A DNA stretch of 64,000 nucleotides from Pseudomonas ovata (GCF_003131185.1 NZ_QFFU01000015.1:62001-126000); one strand, 5' to 3'. Shown: positions 24,359 to 33,735, counted from the stretch's first letter. Notes: generated from the sequence alone by a model not told the origin. Numbers and translations: made by a program.

Positions 24359-25834
24359 ATGGGCTCATGGCTTAGCAACCTCTCCTTGAAGTACAAGTTC
24401 TGGGCCGTGAACACGGTCGCGTTCTTCACCACCCTGATGCTGGTGCTCTATGCCTTGCAACTGGAGCAACAGGGGCGCCAGGACACCGCCCGGCAGACGG
24501 CGCAAAGCCAGGCGCGTGTGCTGGCGGCATGGCCCGCCGCGCAGGCGCTGCCTGCCGACACCGACACCCTGGTCTACAGCGCCGGCACTAGCCCCCTGGT
24601 GGCCGGACAGCCAGTGCCGGCACTGGCCTCGGCACGCGGCTGGGTCGATCTGGATACGCCGCTCAAGGACCGCACCCTGTTCGGGGCCCAAGTCATCGAA
24701 CGCACCGATGGCCAGCGCCTGGCGGTGCTGGCGTATGCCCCCACCTTCGGTCAACTGCTGCTGGAGCGCTTCACCCAGTACGCGCTGGCCGTGGGCGTGC
24801 TGATGGTGCTGATGCTGTGCGCCTCGCAGTTGCTGATCCGCTTTCTGCTCAGCCAGCTCAACGCCCTCAAGGATGTGATGCTGCATGTCGAGCGCAGTGG
24901 CGACCTGTCGGCCCGCGCGCCCCAGGGCAGCCAGGATGAAGTCGGGCAAATGGCCAATGCCTTCAACGCCATGCAGGCCGGCTATCAGCGGGTGGTCAAT
25001 ACCGTGTCGCAGACCGCCGCGCGCCTGGACGTCGGCGCCGCCAGCCTGGCTGCCGGCATGAGCGGGGTGCGCCAGGGCATGCTCGGCCAGCAGAGCGAGA
25101 CCGACCAGGTGGCCACGGCCATCAACCAGATGTCGGCCACCGTCTATCACATCGCTCAGCACGCCGGCACCACCCGCGACCAGTCGCAGACCGCCGACAC
25201 CCTGGCCGGCAGCGGCAAACAGGTGGTCGACCGTGTGCAGGTGTCGATTGCCGGGCTGTCCAGCGGCGTGCAGCAGACCGCACGGATGATCCAGCGCCTG
25301 GCTGAAGACAGCCAGAAGATCAATGGCGTGGTCAACGTGATCCACAGCATCGCCGAACAGACCAACCTGTTGGCCCTCAACGCCGCCATCGAGGCCGCGC
25401 GTGCCGGGGAAATGGGCCGTGGCTTTGCCGTGGTCGCCGACGAAGTGCGCAACCTGGCCAAGCGCGTGCAGGCGTCTACCGACGAGATCACCGGCATGAT
25501 CACCGACCTGCAGGCCGGCACCCGCGATGCGGTGGACTTCATGCAGGACAGCTCGTACAAGGCCGATGAATGCGTGCAACAGGCCCAGGAAGCCGGCGAA
25601 GCGCTGGCGGCGATTGCCCAGGCGGTGGCGCAAATGCGCGAAAGCAACACGCAGATCGCCGTGGCGGCGCAGCAGCAAAGCCAGGTGGCCGAAGAAATGA
25701 ACCGCGCCGTGGTCAGCATCCGCGACGTGACCGACCGCACCGTGTCGCAGACGCTCGACTCGGCCAGCACCAGCACCGATCTTGCGACCCTGGCCGGCGA
25801 ACTGAACCGCTCGATCGGGCAGTTACGGCTCTGA
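24359..25834 (+). CDS. Methyl-accepting chemotaxis protein with short periplasmic sensor
   Basis: A protein of 491 residues. Residues 1-10 are amphipathic, membrane segment 1 is about 14-36 and segment 2 about 150-175. Only about 110 residues lie between them, a short periplasmic domain of no recognised family. HAMP and a signalling domain with EQTNLLALNAAIEAARAGEM...GRGFAVVADEVRNLA follow. The ATG at 24359 lacks a strong Shine-Dalgarno sequence. A GCCGATAC box at 24328-24335 resembles the -10 element of FliA (sigma-28) promoters, but no well-spaced TAAA box accompanies it. Confidence 0.92.
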   Translation: MGSWLSNLSLKYKFWAVNTVAFFTTLMLVLYALQLEQQGRQDTARQTAQSQARVLAAWPAAQALPADTDTLVYSAGTSPLVAGQPVPALASARGWVDLDTPLKDRTLFGAQVIERTDGQRLAVLAYAPTFGQLLLERFTQYALAVGVLMVLMLCASQLLIRFLLSQLNALKDVMLHVERSGDLSARAPQGSQDEVGQMANAFNAMQAGYQRVVNTVSQTAARLDVGAASLAAGMSGVRQGMLGQQSETDQVATAINQMSATVYHIAQHAGTTRDQSQTADTLAGSGKQVVDRVQVSIAGLSSGVQQTARMIQRLAEDSQKINGVVNVIHSIAEQTNLLALNAAIEAARAGEMGRGFAVVADEVRNLAKRVQASTDEITGMITDLQAGTRDAVDFMQDSSYKADECVQQAQEAGEALAAIAQAVAQMRESNTQIAVAAQQQSQVAEEMNRAVVSIRDVTDRTVSQTLDSASTSTDLATLAGELNRSIGQLRL

Positions 25835-26047
25835 CGACAAGCGCTGGATCGCCCTTTATCCAAAATGACCTACTGACTTTATCAGGTATTGAATCCACCT
25901 CGGTTGCATTTCTGCGGCGCGACTGGGCTGGAGATGATCGGTCTATCAACCCGATAGCCAGGCTCGATTCGCAGGCCGGCAGGCGACGGCCTAGACTTCA
26001 ATCATTGCTCCGCACGGGCGGACACATGCATTGGAGAGGACCGTCAT

Positions 26048-26248
26048 ATGCTCAAGCGAATTGCTGACTTGCACTGGCATGCCCCCGACGCCAGCCAACC
26101 GCACACCACCCTGCAATTGATCGCCGCGCCGATCCTTGTGCTGGGTACCCTATTGCTGGTCAATGGGCTGGTCTCGACCAGCCTGACCTCGATTGGCGTC
26201 GGCGTGATCGGCCTGGTGGCCGCCGTGGCCCTGCAGCGTCACCACTGA
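26048..26248 (+). CDS. Small inner-membrane protein, 66 residues
   Basis: It starts MLKRIADLHWHAPDASQPHT at an ATG with GGAGAGGA upstream. Residues 22-45 and 47-62 form two hydrophobic segments (LIAAPILVLGTLLLV and SIGVGVIGLVAAVAL), giving a two-helix hairpin with a short cytoplasmic N-terminus. Unknown function. Its stop is followed within 8 bp by the MITE. Confidence 0.7.
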   Translation: MLKRIADLHWHAPDASQPHTTLQLIAAPILVLGTLLLVNGLVSTSLTSIGVGVIGLVAAVALQRHH

Positions 26249-26256
26249 TCCGCTCT

Positions 26257-26523
26257 AGGGTCTGTTGCCGTTTCATCACGGCCGCGCCGGCGCCCGTTTT
26301 GCCGCGAGGCAAGGCAGGAGCCGCGACGTTTGGTCATTCCAAATGAGTGGCGAGTAACGCAGTCTCGCGGCAAAACAGGCCCGGCCCTTCGGGTTGCGTG
26401 CCCAATCTCGCCATGCGGTGTTGGAGGACTTGAAAAGGGAGTGACCCTTTTCTGCGTCCTCCGCCTGGCCTGGCGAGATTGGGCCCAGCAACGCGGCTCG
26501 TGCTGAAACGGCAACAGACCCTA
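26257..26523. mobile_element. 267-bp MITE with 18-bp inverted ends and TA target duplication
   Basis: The ends TAGGGTCTGTTGCCGTTTCA (26257-26276) and its exact complement (26504-26523) enclose non-coding DNA with its own inner palindromes, for example CCTGGCCTGGCGAG. If the outermost TA on each side is read as a duplicated target, the element proper is 26259-26521 with GGGTCTGTTGCCG-type ends. A TA duplication is characteristic of IS630/Tc1-mariner elements. It encodes no transposase, so it would need one in trans. It abuts the stop codon of the thioesterase gene. Confidence 0.8.
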
Positions 26524-27318
26524 GCCAAACACCGTTACCGTCTGCCGGCTGATCGCGATCAGGGCGCCATCAGGCGCTCGCAGGGTCGCGGCACAATGAC
26601 CATACCCATCGCGGGCATGTTCGATTTCGGCGCGGTAGCTGCACCAGTCATGAGTAGACAGCGCCGGCTGTGGGTGCACGAACTCGATGGTCCAGGTCAG
26701 CGAACTGGCAGGTGTCGGCTTGTTCACCCAGGTCAGCAGGCCGCTGGGCCAGGCATCGACCAGTGCCAGCACGTGGGCTTCACTCAACGCCTGCTGCTCG
26801 GCGTCGCGCAGGCGCACATACCCCCCGATTACCGGTGACGGACTGTTACTGAACGGCAGGCCACCCAGCGCCCACTTGACGTCCATATGCTGAAGAAAAT
26901 CGGGCATCGCACCCTTGACGAATGGCAGGGTAAAGCTCTCAGCCAGTGGTTTGAGTTCACTGATCGGCACCGGCGGCTCATAACGGGCCACCGACTCGCG
27001 TGGCGCGCCAAAACTGCCCTGCACCAGGGCGCAGGTCTGGCCGTTCTGGGTGGCGCGTCCCAGCACCTGGGTCACCGCCGACCCTTCGCGCAGGATCTCG
27101 ACCTCGAAACTCACCGCCACCTCCGGCGCCACCGGCCCGACGAAGGTGATCGCCAGCGAGCGAACAGGACGCTCAGCCGCCACCTGCGCGCGCATGGCCA
27201 GGTATTGCAAGGCCGCCACCAGGCCGCCAAAACTGGCCCGGCCCTGCCCCCAGTGCGCCGGAATCACGACCGAGCGCGGGTTATCGTTGACCGCAGCAAT
27301 CAGCTCGGCAAAGTTCAT
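26521..27318 (-). CDS. Acyl-CoA thioesterase-like protein (double hot-dog, TesB-type)
   Basis: A protein of 265 residues from the ATG at 27318 (GGAG five bases upstream). Two hot-dog repeats are suggested: an N-terminal half with GQGRASFGGLVAALQYLAMR and RSLAITFVGPVAPEVAVSFE, and a C-terminal half with YVRLRDAEQQALSEAHVLAL, SLTWTIEFVHP and GYGHCAATLRAPDG. This matches the acyl-CoA thioesterase/TesB-like family common in Pseudomonas. It hydrolyses acyl-CoAs of unknown chain length. The stop TAG is made from the TA target site and the first base of the adjoining MITE. Confidence 0.85.
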   Translation of the reverse strand: MNFAELIAAVNDNPRSVVIPAHWGQGRASFGGLVAALQYLAMRAQVAAERPVRSLAITFVGPVAPEVAVSFEVEILREGSAVTQVLGRATQNGQTCALVQGSFGAPRESVARYEPPVPISELKPLAESFTLPFVKGAMPDFLQHMDVKWALGGLPFSNSPSPVIGGYVRLRDAEQQALSEAHVLALVDAWPSGLLTWVNKPTPASSLTWTIEFVHPQPALSTHDWCSYRAEIEHARDGYGHCAATLRAPDGALIAISRQTVTVFG

Positions 27319-27416
27319 GGTGGCTCCATAGGTCCAGGGATCGAAGTGCAACGATCTTACCGAGCCCGCTGAGCAGACCTTGAAGTCATAAACGCCATAA
27401 CTGCGGCCAGAATGAC

Positions 27417-28184
27417 TTATTTACCGAAACAGGCCTTGCCAAGCCGCTCCAGTGCCACTTCACCTTGTTGCTCAGCCTGCACGATGCCGATCTGCCAGCC
27501 GGCGATGCAGGGTGCCAGGTCCGCGTGTTGACCGGCCAGCGCCAGCCATTGCAGGTGGTCATGCCAATCGCCCAGCGCGCCCTGCGCCTGCTTGAGCCGG
27601 GCGTGCATACCCTTGGGTTGGTGACTCAATGCCGGGTAGGCCTCGGACGCATAGCGCACCCGCTTGATCAGCAGGCGCAGGCGATGGCGATCGTGCGCCG
27701 GGTCGGCCATGGCTTCGCGCAGCTTTTTCCACTGTTTGTCCATGCCCTTCTCGATGCGCTTGCGCAGTCCCTTGAGTTGCCCGCCGCGCTGCTGCTGGCG
27801 CAACGACGCCGGCAATTGTTCGAGGTGTTTGAGCAGGCTCTTGAGTTCGGGACTGCTGGCCACCGGCGGGCAGGCCTGTTCCAGGTACTGGTCGCGCGGC
27901 AGGGCCAGGTCATGCCAGCCCTGCTCGTGCAGGAACGCGCTGAGCACCTGCAGGTCGCGCAGCGGCGTGGTCAATTGCCCGACCTCGCGGGCGGCCTGTT
28001 CCAGCGCATCGACCCCGCCCAGCCCGCGCAAGGGTCGCAGCAGGCTGCGCAGCCGACGCACCGTGGTGCGCAAATCGTGCAAGGCTTCGCTGTCGGTCGA
28101 GACGGCCAGGCGCGCCTGGCAGGCCAACAGCTTGACTTCAAGCGCCAGAATTTCGGCAATCAGATGCCCCACCATCGATGACAT
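27417..28184 (-). CDS. CHAD domain protein
   Basis: A protein of 255 residues from the ATG at 28184 (GGAG six bases upstream). It is all-helical with conserved basic and histidine positions: ALHDLRTTVRRLRSLLRPL near residues 34-52, RLLIKRVRYASEAYPAL and LKQAQGALGDWHDHLQWLAL. This is the CHAD (conserved histidine alpha-helical) fold that binds inorganic polyphosphate. The protein therefore probably associates with polyphosphate granules. It lies 17 bp after the transglutaminase gene on the same strand. Confidence 0.92.
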   Translation of the reverse strand: MSSMVGHLIAEILALEVKLLACQARLAVSTDSEALHDLRTTVRRLRSLLRPLRGLGGVDALEQAAREVGQLTTPLRDLQVLSAFLHEQGWHDLALPRDQYLEQACPPVASSPELKSLLKHLEQLPASLRQQQRGGQLKGLRKRIEKGMDKQWKKLREAMADPAHDRHRLRLLIKRVRYASEAYPALSHQPKGMHARLKQAQGALGDWHDHLQWLALAGQHADLAPCIAGWQIGIVQAEQQGEVALERLGKACFGK

Positions 28185-28201
28185 GCAGTACTCCAATCAG
28201 T

Positions 28202-30250
28202 TTATGAATGTTTGTCCTTGATGGTCGGCAAGCGCCACGGCAAGTCGCGCCGCAGGTGTTTCAAGGCGCGGCGCAAGCCCTGCAACGACGTGCCGTCAGC
28301 GGCGTAGCGCAGCACCATGAACTGCGCGATGAACGCCTCGATGGCCTCGGCCTGCTGCGGCAGCGCCAGCATCGCGCGTGCACCGAAGGCCTGTGCGCCC
28401 TCGCCCGGCAAGCGCCGCAGTCCATGCCGCGCCAGCAAGCGTTCGAACGCATGAAACAGCCGAAGTTGCGCATCGTTTTCACGTTGCCAGGGTTTGAAGA
28501 TCCACAGTGCCATCAAGGCCAGGGCCAACGCCAGCCCGGCCACGAAGGCCGGTGCCTGCCAACCGGCAAACCAGCGGTCCAGCACCTGCAATTGCTGCTG
28601 GCCCTGATAGCCCAGTACCCAGCGCTGCCAGCCGTAGTTGAGGTTATCCCAGCTCAGGCGCACCGCATTGATCCACGGCACATGCCGATAGCGCAGCGCC
28701 GACATGGGCGAATCCGCCAGAAACGCTTCATCGGCCGACAGCGCCTGCTCCAGGCCCTGCTCGATGCGTTGCGGGGCCACCGCAGCGGTGGGGTCGACGC
28801 TGCGCCAGCCCGTGCCCGGCTGCCAGTACTCGACCCAGGCATGTGCATCGAACTGGCGCACGGTCAGGTACTGGCCGTCAGGGTTGAACTCACCGCCCTG
28901 ATACCCGGCCACCACCCGCGCCGGGATGCCGGCCGCGCGCAGTACAAAGACCATGGCGCCAGCGTAATGCGCGCAAAAGCCCTGGCGGCTGGTAAACAGA
29001 AAGTCATCGATACTGTCCGGCCCCAGGGTCGGCGGCTTGAGCGTGTAGTGAAATGGCTGCTCGGCGAACCAGCCCAGCAACGCCTCGGCCAAGCGGTCCG
29101 GTTGCGGGTAGCGGCGCTTGAGATCAGCCGCCCACTGCCGCGCCTCGGGGTTGCCACGCGCCGGCAATTGCAGCGCCTGGTGCTGGATGTTGTCAGTGAG
29201 CTGCGGGTCGCGCAGTGCCTCGGGCCAGGAGTGCGCCGCGTACAGCAGCGCCTGGCTGACCGGGCGGCGACGCTGCAAGCGAAAGTCGCTCATCAGGCGC
29301 ACTTCATCCTGGCCGGTCTCGGCCACGTCCAGGCTCGGCAGCCAGGGCCGGCCGCTGGGTTCAAGCACGATGCTGTAGCGCAATGGCTCACCGCGCTTGC
29401 TCCATTGCGCCAGTTGCACCGACTGGCTGCGCCCTGACTGCGACCAACGCCGGCCATCGAACTGATCCAGGGTCAGGCTGCGCCAGTACAGCTGGCTGCG
29501 CGCCGGTGCAGGGCCTTCGAAGCTGGCGCGAAACACCAGCGCTGCCGAGCGGCTCAGCTCGGCCATGTCTCCCGGTGCCATGCTGTCGGACAGCCCGGTC
29601 ACGCCCTTGTTGCTGGGTTGCGGCAACGACCAGAGCGGCTCCAGGCGCGGAAAGAACAGAAACATGATCAGCATCAGCGGCAGTGCCTGCAGCATCAGCT
29701 TGAGCGCCAGGCGCAGGGCCATCTCCGGCTTGCGGGCGACATCGACCTGTTGCAGGCCGATCAATGCTGCCAGCAAGGTGCCGATCGGCAGCAGGGTAAA
29801 CAGCGCCCACAGCAGGCTGTCTTCGAACAGATAGCCCACCACCACGCAGAAAAAACCCAGGAAGATCAGCACCAGCGCATCCCGGCGCGTGTGCATTTCC
29901 AGCATCTTGAGAATGAACGCGGCGATCAACAGCGCCGCGCCCGCCTCCAGCCCCACCAGGCTGCCACGGGCCAGGTACACGCCACCGGCGGTGCCGACCA
30001 GCAGCCCGGCCTTGACCCAGGTGCCCGGCAACCGTGCGCGCATGCGGAAAATCTGGATGCGCCACAACGAGCACACCAGCCACAGCACCAGCAGCGGCGG
30101 CGGGATGTGCAGGGCAAAGGGCACGATGACCAGTGCCTGGGCCAGCAGCAGCCAGGTCAGGCAGATGCGCGGGATCGACTGGGCCAGGCGTGCCTGCTCA
30201 CTCATTGAGGCGGCCTTGTCGGGCGGCGCTTTCAAGGTGTGTTCGCTCAT
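28202..30250 (-). CDS. tgpA: Membrane transglutaminase-like protein TgpA (DUF3488 + transglutaminase core)
   Basis: A protein of 682 residues. The ATG at 30250 overlaps the upstream stop by four bases. Five or six membrane segments fill residues 25-195. A periplasmic transglutaminase core follows, with Cys in SRQGFCAHYAGAMVFVLRAA (about residue 425), His in FDAHAWVEYW (about 470) and Asp in WRSVDPTAAVAP (about 485), a complete Cys-His-Asp triad. A last membrane segment is near 545-565 and the C-terminal domain is cytoplasmic. P. aeruginosa TgpA is reported as important for viability. It is part of the moxR-DUF58-tgpA operon. Confidence 0.93.
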   Translation of the reverse strand: MSEHTLKAPPDKAASMSEQARLAQSIPRICLTWLLLAQALVIVPFALHIPPPLLVLWLVCSLWRIQIFRMRARLPGTWVKAGLLVGTAGGVYLARGSLVGLEAGAALLIAAFILKMLEMHTRRDALVLIFLGFFCVVVGYLFEDSLLWALFTLLPIGTLLAALIGLQQVDVARKPEMALRLALKLMLQALPLMLIMFLFFPRLEPLWSLPQPSNKGVTGLSDSMAPGDMAELSRSAALVFRASFEGPAPARSQLYWRSLTLDQFDGRRWSQSGRSQSVQLAQWSKRGEPLRYSIVLEPSGRPWLPSLDVAETGQDEVRLMSDFRLQRRRPVSQALLYAAHSWPEALRDPQLTDNIQHQALQLPARGNPEARQWAADLKRRYPQPDRLAEALLGWFAEQPFHYTLKPPTLGPDSIDDFLFTSRQGFCAHYAGAMVFVLRAAGIPARVVAGYQGGEFNPDGQYLTVRQFDAHAWVEYWQPGTGWRSVDPTAAVAPQRIEQGLEQALSADEAFLADSPMSALRYRHVPWINAVRLSWDNLNYGWQRWVLGYQGQQQLQVLDRWFAGWQAPAFVAGLALALALMALWIFKPWQRENDAQLRLFHAFERLLARHGLRRLPGEGAQAFGARAMLALPQQAEAIEAFIAQFMVLRYAADGTSLQGLRRALKHLRRDLPWRLPTIKDKHS

Positions 30251-31203
30251 CGCGCGGTTCCATGCAGGGCCAGCGCACGCAGGCACAGTTCGCGGTGCCC
30301 GTCGCCGCTGTCCATCGCCACCTCAAGACCGGGCAGGCGCAGGGCGAAGGGCTGCTGGCGCTGCGACAGCTCCAGCACCCAGTAACACAGCCGTGACAGG
30401 CGCTCCTCGATGTCACCGTCGAGCACCATGAAATCCAGGCACAGGTCATGCCCGCTCAGGTCGGTGAAATCCTTGACCAGCAGGCCCTGCCCGCGCGACC
30501 AGGCTTTCCAGTGCACGCGCCGGCGATTGTCACCGGGCTGGTAATGGCGCAGGCCCTGGTAGTCATCCACGCCCTGGCCACGGGTGGCCTGGCCGTCGTC
30601 CTCGGCATGCGGCTGCACCCCGGCCAGCAAGGGCATGTTGCCCGGCACGGGACGCGGGTAGATCAGCACGGTCTGCTCCAGGTCCAGCCAGGTCCAGGCG
30701 CGCAGGATGCCCAGCGGAAAAACGCTTTCGATGCGCAGGCGCGGTGCCCGCAACCAGCCGCGCACCTGAGCCGGACGGCTCAGTTCGACTTCGCGGTTGC
30801 CGGCAGCGCCGACGTCGTATTGCTGCATCTGCACCGCATCCCAGCCCACGCCAATGGCCTGGTGTGCGGTGCCGGTGCTTTCCAGGCGCAGGCGCAGCAA
30901 CACCGATTCGCCGACAAACACCGCGCGCGTCGTACCGGCGCTGATCACCATGCCACTGAGGTTGCGATAGGTGTGCAGAATACCCAGCACGCCCACCGAG
31001 CCCAGCAGGAAAGTCAGGCCATAGGCCAGGCTGTTCTGGTAGTTGATCGCCACCAGCAGCATCAGCACCAGCACCAGCAGAAACACTGCACCGCTGCGGG
31101 TGGGCAGGATAAAGATGCGCCGGTGATCCAGGGTCACGCTGGCCGCCGGCGGAATACGCCGCACCAGCCAGCGCTGCCAGTGCGGCTTGAAGCGGCCGAT
31201 CAC
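30247..31203 (-). CDS. DUF58 domain protein
   Basis: A protein of 318 residues. Two adjoining hydrophobic segments (residues 30-70: GAVFLLVLVLMLLVAINYQN and LAYGLTFLLGSVGVLGILHT) anchor it. The DUF58 core contains RGQGVDDYQGLRHYQPGDNR followed by RRVHWKAWSRGQGLLVKDF, the signature of the family (von Willebrand A-like fold). It partners MoxR-type AAA ATPases, probably in assembly or maturation of envelope proteins. It overlaps moxR and tgpA by four bases at each end. Confidence 0.94.
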   Translation of the reverse strand: MIGRFKPHWQRWLVRRIPPAASVTLDHRRIFILPTRSGAVFLLVLVLMLLVAINYQNSLAYGLTFLLGSVGVLGILHTYRNLSGMVISAGTTRAVFVGESVLLRLRLESTGTAHQAIGVGWDAVQMQQYDVGAAGNREVELSRPAQVRGWLRAPRLRIESVFPLGILRAWTWLDLEQTVLIYPRPVPGNMPLLAGVQPHAEDDGQATRGQGVDDYQGLRHYQPGDNRRRVHWKAWSRGQGLLVKDFTDLSGHDLCLDFMVLDGDIEERLSRLCYWVLELSQRQQPFALRLPGLEVAMDSGDGHRELCLRALALHGTAR

Positions 31204-32117
31204 AATACCGCCACGTCGCGCAGCAGCCCTTGCACCAGCGCACTGCCGCCATGCCCGGTGGGGTCGTTGCGGTCACGCAGGCGATGGCCGACCACCGCCG
31301 GCAGCACGGCCTGGACATCCTCGGGAATCACGTAGTCCCGTCCCAGCAACATCGCCCAGGCCCGGGCAGCCGCCAGGATCGCCAGGCTGGCCCGTGGCGA
31401 CAGGCCATAGGCGAACTGCGGCTGGCTGCGCGTGGCATCGACCAGGCGCAGCACGTAGTCGACCAGCGGATCACTGACCCGCACCTGACGCGCCTGGGCC
31501 TGCAGCAACCCTAACTGGGCATGGTCGAGAATGGGCTTGATCTGCGGCAGCAACTGCCGGCGCGACTGGCCCAGGAGCAGCGCTTTTTCGGCCGCCCGCG
31601 CCGGGTAGCCCATCGAGATGCGCATCAGGAAGCGGTCAAGCTGCGATTCGGGCAAGGCAAAGGTGCCGCCGGAGCTGAACGGGTTCTGGGTGGCGATGAC
31701 GAAAAACGGATCAGGCAGCAGCCGGGTGGCGCCCTCGATGGACACCTGCCCTTCTTCCATCGCCTCCAGCAAGGCGCTCTGGCTTTTGGGCGTGGCGCGG
31801 TTGATCTCGTCGGCCAGCACCAGTTCGGCGAAGATCGGCCCCGGATGAAAGGTGAACTGCCCGGTGTCGCGGTCGAACACCGAAGTGCCGAGGATGTCCC
31901 CCGGCAGCAGGTCAGAGGTGAATTGAATCCGTTGGTAGCTCAAGCCCAGGACCCGGGCCAGGGTGTGGCTGAGGGTGGTCTTGCCCATCCCCGGCAAGTC
32001 TTCGATCAGCAAGTGGCCGCCGGCCAGCAGGCAGGTCATGGCCTGGCGCACCTGCGTTTCCTTGCCCAGTACCACCTCATTGATCGCGCTCAGGCATGCA
32101 TCCAGCTTGGTGCCCAT
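31200..32117 (-). CDS. MoxR-family AAA+ ATPase
   Basis: A protein of 305 residues from the ATG at 32117 (AGAGG seven bases upstream); an in-frame ATG farther upstream has no ribosome-binding site. Walker A is in LIEDLPGMGKTTLSHTLARV, Walker B in LVLADEINRATPKSQSALLE, sensor 1 in FVIATQNPFSSGGTFALPES and the arginine-finger region in QLDRFLMRISMGYP. YGLSPRASLAILAAARAWA follows in the lid. MoxR ATPases act as chaperones with DUF58/VWA partners, and the DUF58 gene follows with a four-base overlap. Confidence 0.95.
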   Translation of the reverse strand: MGTKLDACLSAINEVVLGKETQVRQAMTCLLAGGHLLIEDLPGMGKTTLSHTLARVLGLSYQRIQFTSDLLPGDILGTSVFDRDTGQFTFHPGPIFAELVLADEINRATPKSQSALLEAMEEGQVSIEGATRLLPDPFFVIATQNPFSSGGTFALPESQLDRFLMRISMGYPARAAEKALLLGQSRRQLLPQIKPILDHAQLGLLQAQARQVRVSDPLVDYVLRLVDATRSQPQFAYGLSPRASLAILAAARAWAMLLGRDYVIPEDVQAVLPAVVGHRLRDRNDPTGHGGSALVQGLLRDVAVL

Positions 32118-32257
32118 AGAAAGCCTCTCCAGACGACGACTGATGGCCATTAATCGGCCACACGTATGAACACTGTAGTTTTAGCGTAGGCGTTTTCGTC
32201 AGAGAGGGCTTTGCAATTACAGCGCTTTGCATCGCGCCCGGCGTCAACGTGCGGTTT

Positions 32258-32536
32258 TCAGCGGCCGGCGCGCGACTCACGAATATAGAAGCGTGCCTTT
32301 TCGGCTTTTTCGGTGCAGCCTTCGAACGCTTCGAACTGTTGCTGGGTCTTGGCCCCGGTCAGCAGCGACAGCGCCTTGGAGTAGCTGACCGTACCGGCAA
32401 AGCCCTCGGCCTTGGCCAGGTCGAGCTCTTTCCAGGCGCTGTCGAGCTGGTTGCCGCAGCTGGCGCGATAGCTGGTCTTGCCAGCGCAGCCTGCAAGAAC
32501 CACGATCATCAATGGCAGACAGATCCAGGCTTTCAT
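32258..32536 (-). CDS. Small lipoprotein, 92 residues
   Basis: The ATG at 32536 follows GAGGAA at about eight bases. The signal peptide MKAWICLPLMIVVLAGC ends in a lipobox (LAGC). The mature part is helical and charged (ELDLAKAEGFAGTVSYSKAL, then LLTGAKTQQQFEAFEGCTEK), with two more cysteines that could pair. It resembles short Pseudomonas envelope lipoproteins of unknown function. It lies upstream of moxR on the same strand (141-bp gap) and is divergent from the patatin gene. Confidence 0.8.
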   Translation of the reverse strand: MKAWICLPLMIVVLAGCAGKTSYRASCGNQLDSAWKELDLAKAEGFAGTVSYSKALSLLTGAKTQQQFEAFEGCTEKAEKARFYIRESRAGR

Positions 32537-32685
32537 GGGGTGTTTCCTCAAGGTAACGGGGGGATGTGCGCGTTGGACGATCCAGGACATCGAAAGTGCC
32601 TTGAGCGCCGGCGGCAAGCGTAACTGTTTTTTGCGCCTGGTTTTCTGGTATTGCAGGCTTCATTCATTCAACAAGGAACCGGCTG

Positions 32686-33735
32686 ATGAGCAAACGAATA
32701 GCCCTAGTGCTGGGCTCAGGCGGTGCACGGGGTTACGCCCACATTGGCGTGATCGAAGAACTGGAACGACGTGGCTATGAGATTGCCTGCATCGCCGGTT
32801 GCTCCATGGGCGCGGTGGTCGGTGGCATTTATGCCGCTGGCAAGCTGGACCGCTACCGACAGTGGATCGAAAGCCTCGATTACCTGGACGTGCTGCGTCT
32901 GGTGGATGTGAGCTTTCGCCTGGGGGCCATTCGCGGCGAAAAGGTCTTTGGCCAGATTCGCGAGATCGTCGGCGAGATCAACATCGAAGACCTGGCCATT
33001 CCCTACACGGCCGTGGCCACCGACCTCACCAACCAGCAGGAAATCTGGTTCCAGGAGGGCTGCCTGCACCAGGCCATGCGCGCCTCGGCGGCGATCCCCA
33101 GCCTGTTCACTCCGGTTATGCAGAACGGGCGCATGCTGGTCGATGGCGGCCTGCTCAACCCCTTGCCCATCGTGCCGGTGGTGTCCAGCCACTGCGACCT
33201 GATCGTCGCGGTCAACCTCAACGCCACCCATGCCCAGCACTACAGCCTGCCGGTGATCGAACGCCCGCCGGCGGTCAAGAAGCGTTTCGACCTGCTGATC
33301 GACTCGCTGGGCGCCCGCCTGCCCTTTCGGCGCAAGCTGGAGACCGGTGAAACCGACGGGCCGTTGTTGCCCCAGGAGCAAGTGCAACCGGCCACTGCAC
33401 CCCTGGCCAACCCCTGGCTGGGCGAACCCAGCGCCGACCCGCAGGGCCAGCAGTCTGCTGCCGCCCCGGAACGCCCCGGCGCACCGCGATCAGCCACGGG
33501 CTCGGTGATCATCGACAACGTCGGCCCCGCCTCGCTGCTGGACCTGATCAACCAGAGTTTTGAAGTGATGCAGACATCGCTGGCGCAATACAAGATCGCC
33601 GGCTACCCGCCGGACATCCTGATCAACGTGCCCAAGCGAGTGTGCCGGTTCTTCGAATTCTACAAGGCGCCGGAACTGATCGCCCTGGGCCGCGAGATCG
33701 CCTGCGATACGCTGGACCGGTATGAGGGCAAGTAG
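32686..33735 (+). CDS. Patatin-like phospholipase/esterase, RssA-type
   Basis: A protein of 349 residues. The glycine-rich oxyanion loop is GSGGARGYAHIGVIEEL (residues 10-26), the nucleophile elbow is AGCSMGAVVGG with Ser near residue 41 in GXSXG form, and the catalytic Asp is in MLVDGGLLNPLP. This is the bacterial patatin family also represented by E. coli RssA. A Pro/Gln-rich insertion (about residues 225-275) separates the core from a C-terminal helical segment. It is cytoplasmic, with no signal peptide; the substrate is unknown. REP units begin about 50 bp after its stop. Confidence 0.9.
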   Translation: MSKRIALVLGSGGARGYAHIGVIEELERRGYEIACIAGCSMGAVVGGIYAAGKLDRYRQWIESLDYLDVLRLVDVSFRLGAIRGEKVFGQIREIVGEINIEDLAIPYTAVATDLTNQQEIWFQEGCLHQAMRASAAIPSLFTPVMQNGRMLVDGGLLNPLPIVPVVSSHCDLIVAVNLNATHAQHYSLPVIERPPAVKKRFDLLIDSLGARLPFRRKLETGETDGPLLPQEQVQPATAPLANPWLGEPSADPQGQQSAAAPERPGAPRSATGSVIIDNVGPASLLDLINQSFEVMQTSLAQYKIAGYPPDILINVPKRVCRFFEFYKAPELIALGREIACDTLDRYEGK

